DNA of 64,000 nt from Spinacia oleracea. Its lineage: Eukaryota; Streptophyta; Magnoliopsida; Caryophyllales; Amaranthaceae. The notes beneath the pieces were generated by a model. It saw only the letters and a program-made list of their open reading frames with translations, had not been told where the DNA came from and did no database searches. This document shows positions 23,987 through 35,871 of the stretch, in pieces. The stretch's first letter is position 1; each line of letters starts with the position of its first letter. The stretch lies in contig NC_079490.1 in the NCBI RefSeq assembly GCF_020520425.1, forward strand, positions 44,586,723 to 44,650,722, given 5' to 3'. Made by a program: the position numbers and the translations under genes.

Positions 23987-26048
23987 GTTCCAAGGTCTTA
24001 AAACTCTTGTAATTTGAATTTTGTATGTATGATCTTGTCAAGCACTATTATCCCAATGCAGGCTATGTACTTCTTAAGGTAAAACTCTTAAATGAACCTG
24101 GTCCACCTAAAACTATTGTGGACCAAGCCCAAAGGAAGAAGTTTTCACTCTTATCCTTTCATTCACACGTGTAAAATAGACATAAGCCCAATTTGTTTTG
24201 TTTCAGCTCATTCTTTCATTCTTCCTCTTCATTCTCTCGTTCTTTTCTCCCTCCTCATTCCCTGGATCTTCTTCTTCTCTCTCCTCATTCTCACGAGCTT
24301 CATCTCACGAGGCGATGGATCGGAAGGTTGAGTTTCGAAGGTTGGGCATCTGCTGCTGTTGAGAATGTCTCGTCGCTTTTGCCTGATGCAATTGTACTTG
24401 ACGTTGCGGTGACATTTTTCTCTTTCATAACGATTTTTTGATAGCAATTGAAATTTCTAGTTATTTTTTTTGCTAATTTTAGCGCATATTTTGTTGTTTC
24501 ATGTATTTTTGTGTTTATATTTTCGCCATTGATGTTCTTGTTGATTATACTAGAGCTCTTTTGAAGTTTTGTGGCTACGAATTAGGGTTTGATTTACTAA
24601 TTTTCAAAATTAGGGTTTCTAAATATTTTGTGTTGATTTTTGCGATGTATTAGTTTGATAAGATGCTAGTCGTTGACATTCACAATTTAAAGGTCACTAT
24701 GCTACCATTTTAAGTCTTCATGTCTAGAATTGAGGAAATTGCAACTGTTATAATTATATAGGTTACTATTCCATCTTTAATGGTCACTATATGTAATAGA
24801 GTGATGTTTTGGACTATTCCATCTTTTATGTTCTCTCGTTAGTTTTCTTCATCAAAAGTTTAGCTGTAAAAAGTGTATTTTTGGGGGGCATATGTGTTAT
24901 TTCAAGTAGGAGCAATTACTACACTGGTAGTCTCTAGACTCTCTAACCAATCCTTACTCGTTAGCTATGCTTTCTTTTACTAGGATTATTATTTAAATTT
25001 TGATTCTGCGGGTTTATCATGCATTACTGCAAGAACTTTGATCGTGTTCTCCTGTACACTTGTCCAATATAATTGAGAAGGAACATATATTTCTTTGGGT
25101 CTGGATTATATGAACTAAAAGTGGATCACTATATCAGAAAGTGGTGTTTAATTAGTTTGTTTAAGGTCACTATGCATAAAAAAAGGATCACTATACATAA
25201 AAAAGAGGGGGACATGGTTTTGAGAATTGGGGATTTGGGTGTGAAATGTGTTGTGAAAATGAGTTTCAAATAATAAAGCCTATTAGCTCAATTGGTAAAG
25301 CAATGTGCTTTTGCACATGATGTAGGTTCGATTCCTACATAGGTTGTTTCAGTATAGGCTATGGAACAACATATCTCGACTTTCTTTGTAAATTAGTTCC
25401 CCTGGTCTACTTGTTAGATACCACTATTTACAGTAGATAATACTTTGTACTCGTATGTTGTTTAACTAGAATGTGTTCAGACTCTTCTGTGCGGCGTTTA
25501 TTAGAACGGTGTAAGGTTGGAAGCTATTGAAGTCAAATCCCGAAGCCATAATGAACAAGCCACACAAAAGGAAAAGGGCTTACCTATATACCTAGTTCCA
25601 CTTTACATTCAATATCGGATAAAACGCATGCCAAAATTTATCAAAATTATCAACTTGCAGTGGAATGATTAACATCTGCAACTCTGCAAGTACAATTTAC
25701 AAGTCAAATTGCAGTTGGTTTCACTGCAAATCATCCATTGGCGTTTGAGGCTTCAGCCTATGACATAATTGGTTTGGGAGGCTTGTCTTGCAATTACAGA
25801 GGCTCATACTTAAAATTAAAACAATATATTAGCTTGATAGTCCCAAAACAATCTAGGAGTAGGGAACAACTACCAATTAGTAAGTTTTTTGTATTAAATA
25901 AGAACATCAACAACAGACTCTGTGTTTTGATCTTATAATAGTTAGTGCAGTGGTGAGATCAGCAGGGCTACAGGGGCAATAGAACTAAGTTGTTTAACAA
26001 CTCAATATACCTGTCAGAACTCAAAAAGCTTATTATAATTGTAGATTG
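23987..26048. other. AT-rich region left of the giant Mutator-like element
   Basis: No convincing gene. A CT-rich stretch followed by a short frame (about 24190-24441) resembles a leader plus first exon but leads nowhere. From about 24690 the words GGTCACTAT/GGATCACTAT recur (about 24690, 24780, 25165, 25185), as they do at 44480-44560 and 55490-55980, so these segments belong to one dispersed repeat. A tRNA-like sequence lies at 25278-25345. Confidence 0.5.
25278..25345 (+). other. tRNA-like sequence (A and B boxes)
   Basis: It contains a perfect A-box match (TAGCTCAATTGG) and B-box match (GGTTCGATTCC). GCCTAT can pair with ATAGGT as a 6-bp acceptor stem, and GTAGG pairs with CCTAC as a T arm. 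The anticodon arm is odd: ATGTG pairs with CACAT around a 6-base loop, and the whole is about 68 bases. It is therefore more likely a tRNA-derived (SINE-like) sequence than a functional tRNA. Confidence 0.6.
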
Positions 26049-26057
26049 TTAGATAGA
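26049..26057. repeat. Left 9-bp target duplication of the giant element
   Basis: TTAGATAGA is repeated exactly at 44324-44332 on the far side, and occurs once, uninterrupted, in the related empty site at 44821-44829. The 15 bp before it (TATAATTGTAGATTG, 26034-26048) also match the empty site (44806-44820). Confidence 0.85.
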
Positions 26058-26116
26058 GGGAGATGATACAGTTACCCTGGGGTAACCTGACTGGACTTAC
26101 CCTGCAATCAGGTAAG
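26058..26116 (+). repeat. Left terminal inverted repeat with GTTACCC motifs
   Basis: The end reads GGGAGATGATACAGTTACCC and continues into GGGGTAAC (26079-26086), so GTTACCCTGGGGTAAC (26071-26086) is a near-perfect palindrome. A second palindromic pair, TTACCCT...AGGTAA, follows at 26097-26114. These are likely transposase-binding sites. Confidence 0.7.
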
Positions 26117-26763
26117 GACATGTCAGCTTGAAATATTAGGTTTTAGGGGGGAAACTTCTGTTTTAAGGGGGAAAATTTTTAAGGCTTTCCGCCATTCTTG
26201 CACTCAGCAGCGCGCAAGTTACCGCCCAATTCTCTCCCAAAAAAAATCCCGCCCAAATTTTGTAACCTATTCCTTAAAAAAAAAAAAAAAAATAAGAATT
26301 CAACCTGACATTTCTGGAAAGAGGTAAATTTTGTTGAAACTCCATTTGATTTCTAATACCTTATCAGTTTTCACTGTGATATATTTCTTTAAAATAGAAC
26401 AATTAAAATCGATTCTTTGGTATGTCTTTTTGTGTTTTTTCTTGTAGTTTATGAAATACTTTATTATCGATTATGTTTATTTATAGTTTATCAGATTGTC
26501 TGTATATCCTATAAATCTGGTTTAATGCGTTTGATTTGGAATGGCGGAGAAAACAATGTGACTGTTAATATGTGCAACAATTAATTATTTTATTAAATTT
26601 TGTATGTAATACAAGTGTACTTTATTTAATGTGTATGTAGGTTTAATAATCATTAAATTTGCAATACTTTTTTATAAATTAAATGGCCGATGATTTAATT
26701 TAATATGTATGAATATTAAATAATCTTGAACTAGTGTTAATTATTTATGTATTTTACAGTGAA
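26087..26763 (+). other. Left subterminal region and transposase upstream region
   Basis: AT-rich sequence with poly(A) runs and an E2F-like word ATCCCGCCC at about 26246-26255. It probably holds the transposase promoter. No gene is visible. Confidence 0.45.
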
Positions 26764-29606
26764 ATGGTTAGTATAGACCTAAATGGTGAACCAGAGGCCG
26801 ACGATGGTACTGTTGTCAATTTTACTACGCCGAACCCCCCTAAAGAAGGAATGCGTTTTGACTCCGGTTTTGAATTTAGTGAATTTTGTCACCGCTATGC
26901 TTACAACGAAGGTTTTGAGATGTTTGTGAGTAGTGATGAGATAAAGAAAGAGTATAAGGATAAGGGTGTAAGTAAGAAAGGTATAGGAGAACTTGAGGCT
27001 AAGGCGCATATGATGCAACGAATAAGATTAAAATGCAAGAAGGGAGGTGTTAAAAAAAGCGAGGGGTCTAATGTTACAGGTTGCAAAGTCTTTGTTTATG
27101 GTTCATGTAAAAATGGAGAGTTTATAGTTGTTAATTGTCATTTGGTGCATAATCACCCTCTAAGCCCCGAATGTAGTCGAATGATGGTTAATTACCGTAG
27201 CATTGATGGAGCTACCTTCGATAGGATAATGATAAATGAAAGGGGGGGTGTGAGCGTTAGTAGAAACTTTGGCACTCAACTGATTGAAAAAGGTGGTTTT
27301 GATAATATTACGTTCAACAAAAGGGATGTTAGAAATGCCATAGCTGTTGAACGTCGTAAAACAATGTTTGAGGAAGGAGATGCTGCCAGTCTTGAAAAGT
27401 ATTTCAAATCACAACGAGAATTGAATAGCGATTTTTATAGTTCTATGCAACGAGATGAAGACGGTATTTTAAAGAACGCATTCTGGTCTGATGCGCGTAG
27501 CAGAGGAACTTGCAAATACTTCGGGGATGTGATTAGTTTCGACACCACCTTCTCTAGCAATAGGTACGTAAATGTATATCGTACTTTTATTAATTAAGTC
27601 AATTATTATTATTTTTTGAAATATATTAGGATGTCATAATGGTTATTGTGTTGGTTTAGTTGTTGTTACTTATTAGGGTTATATATGTATGTGTTTAGTG
27701 TATTTTATTTTAATATATTTATGCATGTTGGTTTGCATGCTGATCATCACTAACGTTAATTAAAAATTTGTTCATTTGTATTAGCATGTCGTAGATAATT
27801 GGTTACGTGGTAGTACACAATTCATGATGATTATATGTAATATTATTAAATAATTTCAATCAAGCAGGTATCGTATGCCGTTTGCCCCTTTTGTTGGCGT
27901 CAACCACCACGGGACATCAATTGTATTCGCCGCCGCTTTAATATCACATGAAGATACTGAAACTTTTGTTTGGGTTTTTGAGGAATGGTTGAAGTGCATG
28001 GGAAAGCCTCCGAAGGGCATTTTAACCGACCAAGACAAGGCAATAGGTAAGGCAATTAGCCTAGTTTTCCCAGGTGTTCCACACCGTCTTTGTTTGTGGC
28101 ACATGCTACAGAATGCCTCTCGGAACCTTGGCAAACTTGCTGAATGGAAAAGCATTGATACACTTATTAGAACGGCCGTTCATGATATGCTCGATCCTGA
28201 GGAGTTTGATGAGGCTTGGTGTCTTGTGATGGACACATATAATCAACGTAAGGGCTGGATGCTGGATGCTTACGATAACCGTCAACAATGGGCTCCAGCC
28301 TACAATAGAGGTAGATTTTGGGCCGGAATGTCATCAACACAGCGAAGTGAAGGTATGAATCGTTACTTCAAAACTCAAGTAGACCTAGAATGTGGATTGC
28401 TGCAGTTCATTAAAAACTATGAGTTTTGTATGAATATAAAGGCAGAGGAAGAAAAGGAGGATAATTTTGATTGTGTAGATAAGCCTCCTCAAATTGATGT
28501 TGACAAGAGTGTGTTAGCTGAGTACGTTTTCCATAAGGTTTACACCAACGAAATGTTTGCTGATATCGTGCGTGAGCGTAAAGGTTTAACCCACACAAAT
28601 GTTACCAAAATTGATGCAATAGGATCACTTATGTTGTATAGAGCTGATGAGAAACTGACCTCCCCTCATTGGAGGAAACGGTTCAAAAGCTACACCGTTA
28701 AAGTAGATAAGGTTATAGGAGAGGTAAGTTGTTCATGTCAGTTGTTTGAATTTAGAGGTATTCTATGTAGGCATATACTCAAAGCCATGGATGTGGAGGA
28801 TTTTCAATTTATACCTGAGAAATATATACTAGATAGATGGAGGAAGCAAGTTAGGTCTTATGAGAGCTTGAGGGTTTCATACTATGATCCGGAGGAATCA
28901 AGACGGCTAGCAAAAGCTAAAGAGCTATCTTTAAGGCACAATTATTTGAAAGAATTGGCCATGCATAATGACGTTGCATACAAGCTGTATACGGAAGCTA
29001 CTAATATTGTTAGGCTAAAAATGGAGGGTGCGGTGGGGATACGTAAAACGGGTGACCAAGGAGATACGTCTATTGTGTGGTGGGATCCTGAAGCACGTAA
29101 TGTGTTTGGTCGTCGTAGGTTAAGGCCAAGAGAGTGTAATGAGCGTGCTTTAAAAAGGACAGTTCAACCCGTTCAAGATGATGTGATTAAAACCCCTGTT
29201 GATAAGAGGCATGTTGGTAGGGCAAAGAAAGGACCTTGTTCAATTTACGACAAATCTAAGAAGAAACAAACATGTACGCACGCCGAGATTGCAGCCAATG
29301 AGGTACTTTTAAGTTGTTTTATAATTATTTTATTAGGTTATTATTTGAACTATTAAAATTTAATAAGGTTTACTCTCATTGTAGGAACTTATCGGCTCCA
29401 TGTATGGGCATATTCCTAGCTACCGGGCTAGGCAAGAACATGCAAACAACGTCAACGATGAACGCGTACATCCTTACTACAATGGACCTGTGTTTGACGA
29501 CATTCCCGAAAGTTCGCAAATAAATTTATGTGAAGATATATCTCAGACTTTCGATTACAATACATATGAATGGCGTACACGACTCGGCGGTCGACTTACA
29601 ATGTAG
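26764..29606 (+). CDS. FAR1/MULE-type transposase, intact
   Basis: Three exons (26764-27563, 27868-29302, 29385-29606) give an uninterrupted 818-aa protein. Residues 30-140 form a FAR1/WRKY-GCM1-like DNA-binding region (GFEFSEFCHRYAYNEGFEMF; Cys91, Cys107, HNH at 129-131). The MULE catalytic core follows, with acidic residues at D260 (SFDTTFSS), D321 or D323 (TDQDKAIG) and E428 (RSEGMN). A SWIM zinc finger ends the core (CSCQ...CRH, Cys555, Cys557, Cys567, His569). It would cut and join the element ends in the nucleus. The ATG at 26764 is chosen because the ORF upstream of it is intron- or leader-like. No stop or frameshift was seen, so this may be an active enzyme. It is also similar in plan to the broken FRS gene at 11464. 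Confidence 0.92.
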
Positions 29607-30427
29607 TTGTTCTTATGTTGTATTTGCTTTAGATTTTGTGGGATGTGGGAATATATTCATTGATGTTTGCTTTGCATTAAACTCGGGCAGTCTACTTTTA
29701 CATATTCAAGTTAATCCAAAATGTTGCATGCATGGATGTAATTTAAGGAAATCAAACTTTTTGTCATTAGCGTGTAAGACTTGTATTAACAAAATATTTC
29801 CAGAAGTGGTATATTGTGTTGAAAAATCCAGTGTTGTTTATCTAATTTTCTGTCCAAAATTAATGTTGGTCCATTTCAAAAACCAAAAAAAAACGGGGGG
29901 AATGGGAGCTGTTGAATAATATGTTCATATTGCGCGTATCAAGTGTCGAACCTCAGACCAAAGGGGTAGCGTTGCTCTATAATAATGCAGTAACCATTGT
30001 GACGTGAGGCCGAAGCCATTGCTCTTACTGGTGGTTTAATGTACATATATTGTGGTCTGCTTAATATTCTCACCTGTTTATACAACGTTAATTAATGAAA
30101 TTCCCCTTTGAATACAAACAATAATATATATATGTTTTATATAATTAAATGTAACAAAATTAATGCAGTTAGAATATTAATTCATTTATTTCGTTCACAC
30201 GTTAGTTGAACTAAAGTATGTAACACATTGGTTCATACTAAATAATTATAGATAATTTTGAAATTCATGGTCATGGTGTTGTGCACCTATGTTGAATTGG
30301 GGACATGATTTCTACAAGTAATTAATTATCTCGTGGACTCTACATTTTATTCTGTTTACACCTTATTTGTATATATAGGTTTTTATAAACATAATATTAC
30401 TCAAGTAAATCAAATTAAAGCAGAGAA
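29607..30427. other. Intergenic region with a tRNA-like sequence
   Basis: AT-rich. It contains the minus-strand tRNA-like motif at 29937-30012, and a TATA word (TATATATA, 30370-30377) 50 bp before the XRCC3-like ATG. A short open frame at 29530-29919 overlaps the transposase end and has no recognisable domain. Confidence 0.5.
29937..30012 (-). other. tRNA-like/SINE-like sequence, minus strand
   Basis: Read on the minus strand it has GCCTCACGTCACAATGGTTAC and later GAGGTTCGACAC, matching in order and spacing the GCCCTCATGTCACACTGGTT ... GGGTTCGATTC pair at 43376-43455 and 43676-43755. It is a third, diverged member of the same tRNA-related family inside the element. Confidence 0.5.
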
Positions 30428-31246
30428 ATGTCAAAAGCAGTTTCAAATGAAAAAACAATTGTACAGAAAATTGCAACTAGGTGCAACGCCATTGACAGAA
30501 TTATGCAAGGCGGTGTAAGTGTTGGAGAAGTGACTGAGTTGTGTGGGGAGAATGCAACCGGTAAAACTCAACTTTGCCTGCAAACCAGTATTGCATGTCA
30601 ATTACCTCCGTCTTTGGGTGGAATGTTTGGAGCTTCCATTTATATCCACTCAATTGGTCCATTTCCTATTCGTCGTTTAACAGGTATAATGCCCCACATT
30701 TTACAATCTCCCATAAATCAAATTGATAACCCTTGTGATCATATAACAACCAAGCAAGTGGAATCCCCGCATGAATTACCTGATGTTCTTGATTGGGTTG
30801 TAAAACTGATTAAGTATTCACATAACACATGCAGGCATATCCGTTTAGTTGTTATAGACTCAATCGCTAGTATTTGTGCTAGCCATTTTGAGAACACGGT
30901 TGAGGGGTTAGACTCACGAACACAATTATTACGTGCCATTGGATACGGCTTACATTCCATCGCCTCTACATACAATGTTGCTGTTATCGTTGTTAATAAT
31001 GTTGTTGATGTGTTTCCAAGCGACCGTGATTCGTCTACAAACTTTATGATGTCATCTGGTCGGAAGGTTCGGCCCGCTTTGGGGAAAGGATGGACTCGAA
31101 ATATTGCAACAAGGTTGTTTTTATCCAAAGCACTTAATCCCGTCACTCAAACGTCTGATAGATTGTGTAGTGTTTTGTTATCTCCTACGCTCGAGTTAGA
31201 TGCTTGTAGGTTTAAAATAACAGAGAAGGGAGTCCGAGATGAGTAA
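30428..31246 (+). CDS. XRCC3-like RecA/RAD51-paralogue ATPase, intronless
   Basis: A single exon encodes 272 aa. Walker A is GENATGKT (residues 40-47) and Walker B is LVVIDS (140-145). The order GGVSVGEVTELCGENATGKTQLCLQ, then QLPPSLGG, FPIRRL and a late SSGRKVRPALGKGW segment, matches XRCC3 more than other RAD51 paralogues. XRCC3 with RAD51C acts in homologous recombination and Holliday-junction processing in the nucleus. The protein lacks an N-terminal extension, as XRCC3 does, and is on the short side for the family. It lies 0.8 kb after the transposase on the same strand, with a TATA word 50 bp before the ATG. The lack of introns suggests a retroposed ancestor or long residence in the element. 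It has no stop or frameshift. Confidence 0.85.
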   Translation: MSKAVSNEKTIVQKIATRCNAIDRIMQGGVSVGEVTELCGENATGKTQLCLQTSIACQLPPSLGGMFGASIYIHSIGPFPIRRLTGIMPHILQSPINQIDNPCDHITTKQVESPHELPDVLDWVVKLIKYSHNTCRHIRLVVIDSIASICASHFENTVEGLDSRTQLLRAIGYGLHSIASTYNVAVIVVNNVVDVFPSDRDSSTNFMMSSGRKVRPALGKGWTRNIATRLFLSKALNPVTQTSDRLCSVLLSPTLELDACRFKITEKGVRDE

Positions 31247-31461
31247 ATTATGTAATTTTAAAGTGTATCCATGAATATTCCTGCTGCGTTAGTCAAAAAA
31301 TGTTCGAAATGTATTCATTGTAGGAGTGCTGACGTTGTTATAAATAAATACATACGTTGAAAATGATCGGTCGTTAATAAAAATACCACAAATAAACCAT
31401 CCAAAATAAGTAAACATAATTCCAAAATACACTCAAACAAGTATACAAAAAGTGGTCTTAT

Positions 31462-34400
31462 TCATAATGAACCAACGTTTTGGGTGATTGTGTTCAGGAC
31501 CTCATCCACGCCTATGTCGTTGACGGAGCTGCCGATTAGTCGTCCGAGGATGTATTTCCGGGCGTCCATCTCATTCTTTTGATAACACTACACGCAGATT
31601 ATGATATTGTTATTATCCTCAGAGGATGTTTTTGAATAACAAGATGTTTACATAATAACCTTAAAAAAATTGAAGACAGATTAACATACCTCCATCCATT
31701 CCCAAGCATCTTCACACGACAACAACAAAAAAATCATACACAATAACCCTCGATCTTCTGAACATTTTTCAGTTATTGGATCCTTTTCATATAAGACACT
31801 ACTCTTAAACGCTTTATCAAAGGTCAAGACATTTGATCCATGAATTGGTTCCAGGTCGCTAAAAATCGGGCCCTGCAATAACGCTTGATTCAGTATAATA
31901 TTATCTACGTGTTAATGTGTAAGATTATTTAGTTTGGAAATCACTTACAATTTTGTTCACAACGGTGTGCAAAAAACACATGTCTGTCATCGGTTTTTTT
32001 CTTGGATCAAAAGCATGGATACGAGCAGGGCTCAGTTTAGGAATTTCCCTAGTTATCCTAATCACCATCCACCGACCTTTAAACGCGATAGGAGCATATG
32101 TCTGCGCAGGTGAACCCCTCTAAAATTAGTTTACAAAAGATTAACAATTATACTCATCGAATCCTGAATACTATCGTAAGATTTACCTTTCTCACTACAT
32201 CCAAATCAATGCCCTTGTTCATGTCATATTTGATCCTATTTCCCATCATTGATAGTGTTTCCACGTAGTCTGCCGACATGTCTTCTGACTCCATCAAGTG
32301 ACTCTGCACATAACAAATTGTTAGCTACAACTGAAGCTCCAGACACCAGTTTGTATTATGGAACAACAATTACTAGACTTACCAAGTAGTCTGGATGTAG
32401 CACGTAATTGTTAAGGCCATGCATTTGAATTATTTCGCCGTTGAGAAAAGAACACCATGCAGACATAATCTAAAGTATTGATATACAACTCAATTAGTAT
32501 GATAATAAGTTTAGTACTAGAAAAAAAAATTAAAAATTCATGTACCTCCATTGTTATTCTTACTTTCCTTTTGAAAGCGTCGTAAAGCATTCCTCTAGTG
32601 AGCTCAATTACACCGTCTCGATACAGAACCTGGTCCCTAAATTTGTTCGCAGCGAGTAATTGTTCTGACACCTTTTGTTGTGTTGGGTCAATCCTTGTCA
32701 AAACTTTCTTATGCCCTCTGTGTCTTAGATCATCATCGGACTGTGTGTGTTCATCACTGTCTTCATCGGACTCTCCATCGTTCCTCTTCTCCTCATCGGA
32801 TTCTCTGTCATCTCCATTGTTTTCATCGGGCTCTCCGTCATCTCCCTTGTCCACACCACCATCTGTCGACTTCCCACCCTACAATTTTATTAGCGTCAGT
32901 ATACTTCCAAATATAGGACACATGTTATATATTACGTGACGCATAACAAATGTTTGTGCACTGACCTCCATCCGGGAAGGCTGCCTCCGTCGTTTTGGAC
33001 GTAAATTTGTTTTCAGAACCTCTGTTGGTGGTCGGGCTGCTGGACCTCCCTTCACTTCAACTCTTCTTTTTAGCCATGGTGGTAGCTCGGACAAATTTCC
33101 AATTGGGTAAGGTTTCCCGTACACGACATCACGAACAACCTTAAACACACACACATCAATGTTAAGTAACTCCTTCATTTTGGAGTAATTTATAAAGGTA
33201 TAAGTTTGTAGAAGAAGTGTGTTACCGGTGCGTGACCGTAAGATCCATCTGGTCCAGTGTCTCTTGATATTAAGGCATTTACCTCTTTGGTCTGCCAAGC
33301 ACCGAGTCTGGGTGAATCCATCTTCCATCCTTTGATTGTTTTCGGGTAATTTATTCTATCTAGATATGCAATCTGATAATTGACATGTGAGTTGGCTATA
33401 TTATGTATTATTTAAAAAATTCAACATTCAAAGCGGACTAATAATAAAACCCTTACCAACAAAACAAAGGGAGAAGCTCTTCCAGTCTCCTTCCCACGAC
33501 CAACCATCCAATCGTATACGAAGCCACACCAATTCCAATCATGAGGGTTTTTTATACATTCGTCCTTAAGAATGTGCAACAACTTTGGCGTAACAAAGTT
33601 GTATCTATTCATGCAGAAGAGACTACCGAAAGTAAGTAGTATAAAATGCCTTAAAAAGACGTGTTGATTATCGACTTCCAGTACTGCCCTGTTGAATAGC
33701 TCAGTGTAATCAATCCCAAAGTTTTGGTCGTACATGTCCTCTAACTGAATTAGCTCAGGGTCATCGAATCTCATTTTATCAAATTCTAAATGGCCCATAG
33801 GTAGCCCAGTAATCCAACCTATCATCTCCTCGTCTATGACAATGTGATAATCATCTCTAATATGCAACGTTTGTGCTTTCCAATCCCACTTACTTTCTAA
33901 CCAAGTCATGAAATACCTATCTACCTTCGTAATTTTCAAGTCTAACACGGACCCAAAACCAGCAGCTTCAATCCAATTTTTCCTAATATCACAACAGTTA
34001 CTGACCAAATCAAACACCAGACCCGGATACGCTCTCAATGCGGTGTGCTGTGAAACAAATAATTACGCCGGACTAATGTCAATTTTCTCTACATCTAATA
34101 CATACACAAAATCAAAGCACTCTAATTGATATATGTGAACTTACCTGTGGCTTAGCTTTGCTCTCCCCCTTCCCCCTAGGAGGCCTACCAGGCCCACCTT
34201 CAATCCATCTCCCGATTGGTTTGGGTTTAGCAGCCCTTTGTTCATCGGTCATTGGTGGCCTCCCTCGCTTGCGGCTTCTAGGTAGTCCATTACGACGACT
34301 CCCTCGTTGGGGCTTAAATTATTTAAATTGATTTTAGTACAAATGAATTGGTAAGACAAAAAATTCAATTAACATGTACAAGTTGTGCAACCTGGGGGAT

Positions 34401-35136
34401 ATCGGTCGTTCGGTTTAGAGTGTCCCAAATTTCGTCCTATATTGTAGAAATTTGAATTAATTACCAGCTATATAAAATTTAAAGCATGCCATTTGAGCTT
34501 GGGGGGTTATAACTAACAACATATTAAAGTTAAAGCATACCATTTGAGCTTGGGGGGGTGGGATTTCAAAAATAGTAGACCCACTTGTACCCTGATTGTC
34601 CTCAATTCCACTAAGTAATGGAGATATATCCTAATATAGATTCATACATTATTTGTTAACAATTTTTCTAATTCACAGTAAAAAATCTACCTTCATTGCA
34701 CAATAATGTATAAAGATTATCAGGAAATGTGCAATACCTCATTTGACTTTTCCGACCGTTCGCCTGTTTGCTCTACGTTTGTCTTATTCGTCTGTTTCAC
34801 CGAATCGGAACGGGTTTTCCGGCGATGCTGGGTGGTGCCTTCTTCTCTAGTTTTCCGGCTACCTTGGGTGATGCCGACTTCTGGAATTTTAGGGTCAAGT
34901 TGAGATGCATCGTCTTGGTTTGTAACAGCTTGGGTTGTTGGGTCTGGCTGGGCTGTTGGGTCTGGTCCAGTTGTTGTACCAGCTTCGGTTGTTGGGTCTG
35001 ACCCCACCAACTCGGACACATTCGTACCGGCGGTAACCGGGGACTCCTCCATGTCGGACAAACTAGACAGAATATCAACGCAAGTTTCAAGTACAGACTC
35101 AAAATTTGATGTTCCAGGATCTTCTTCCCTACACAT
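31462..35136 (-). CDS. Mobile-domain protein with degenerate ULP1-like C-terminus
   Basis: Thirteen exons, all joined in phase 0, give 876 aa: 35136-34738, 34630-34541, 34436-34392, 34312-34145, 34047-33457, 33372-33226, 33139-32966, 32878-32546, 32469-32383, 32303-32187, 32119-31949, 31872-31690 and 31587-31462. Exon 1 is a Thr/Asp/Pro-rich low-complexity region. Exon 4 has AT-hook-like motifs (RKRGRPP, GPGRPPRGKG). Exons 5-6 form a plant-mobile-domain/DUF1985-like region (residues about 235-480). Exon 8 is strongly acidic (GDDGEPDENNGDDRESDE). The C-terminal third (about 650-835) follows the layout of ULP1 (C48) proteases: VIRITREI, HAFDP with Asp, then GLLCMIFLLL with Cys, but the expected His is not visible. 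ULP-like genes are known MULE cargo in plants. A possible 5'-UTR intron ends just before the ATG. Confidence 0.78.
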
Positions 35137-35871
35137 TAACTAACAATGAACATTATTTTTGGAATTAAAACATCTTAAATTATAATTTTGGGTATAATGA
35201 AATGTGAAGATTTTATACAGATCCGAAACAATTAAAAACCAAATTAAATAACTACAATTAATTGGTTGTAAAAACAATTCGAAAATGTTACCTGATTGAG
35301 TAGATTGATAGTAGTTTGGGGTTTGAAGCAGAGAAATTCAGTTCATGTAGAAGAGAGAGAAAAGGGAAAAAAAGAGACAAAAAAAAATCAGTTTTTATAG
35401 TACCCCTATTGTTTATTATTTAACACCGGAAATAAAAAAAAAGTTAAAAAATAGTTAGCCTTGTTCTTCAAGGCGACCCAAATTAAAATTAAAAAACGTT
35501 GACCTTGTTCTTCAAGGCAACCGAAATAAAAAATTATTATACAACATTTATTAATTAAGACCATTTATTATAAAGGGAGTTATGGGAAGTTATCTAATAA
35601 AGGTGTGTTTTTACCACTATTTAGTTATGGATACAGCTTTGCACATACAGATCAAATTAAATTGCAATACGGGCCAAGGAAAAACGAACACTAGTCACCA
35701 ACAAAGTAGCATGGTCAACCTAGAAATCTAATATGGTTTGTGATTGAATGAAATAAGTCGCAAATTTGTTAACACAAACATAAAGCACGAAAATTAGGAC
35801 CCTACGGTATTCGTTAGGCGTCCACGTGCACACCAATTAGTTAACAGCTTTAACAAATTATGTGACACATG
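35137..35871. other. Upstream region of the ULP-like gene
   Basis: It contains the probable 5' UTR (AGAGAGAGAAAAGG region near 35350 on the plus strand, minus-strand leader) and a candidate 5'-UTR intron donor (CAATCAG before GTAAC, about 35292 reading leftwards). Otherwise AT-rich without genes. Confidence 0.45.

Noticed and set aside
25278..25345. Functional tRNA gene
   Set aside because: A and B boxes are perfect, but the acceptor stem has six pairs, the anticodon loop six bases and the length is about 68. Better treated as tRNA-like.
27564..27867. Frame break in the transposase between exons 1 and 2
   Set aside because: GT and AG borders restore SFDTTFSSNRYRMPFAPFVG exactly, the conserved MULE/FAR1 motif, so it is an intron.
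33227..33328. An extra intron at GAG/GTAAAT (33283) in the ULP-like gene
   Set aside because: Reading straight through keeps the frame and gives VNALISRDTGPDGSYGHAP, which aligns with the paralogue, so no intron is needed.
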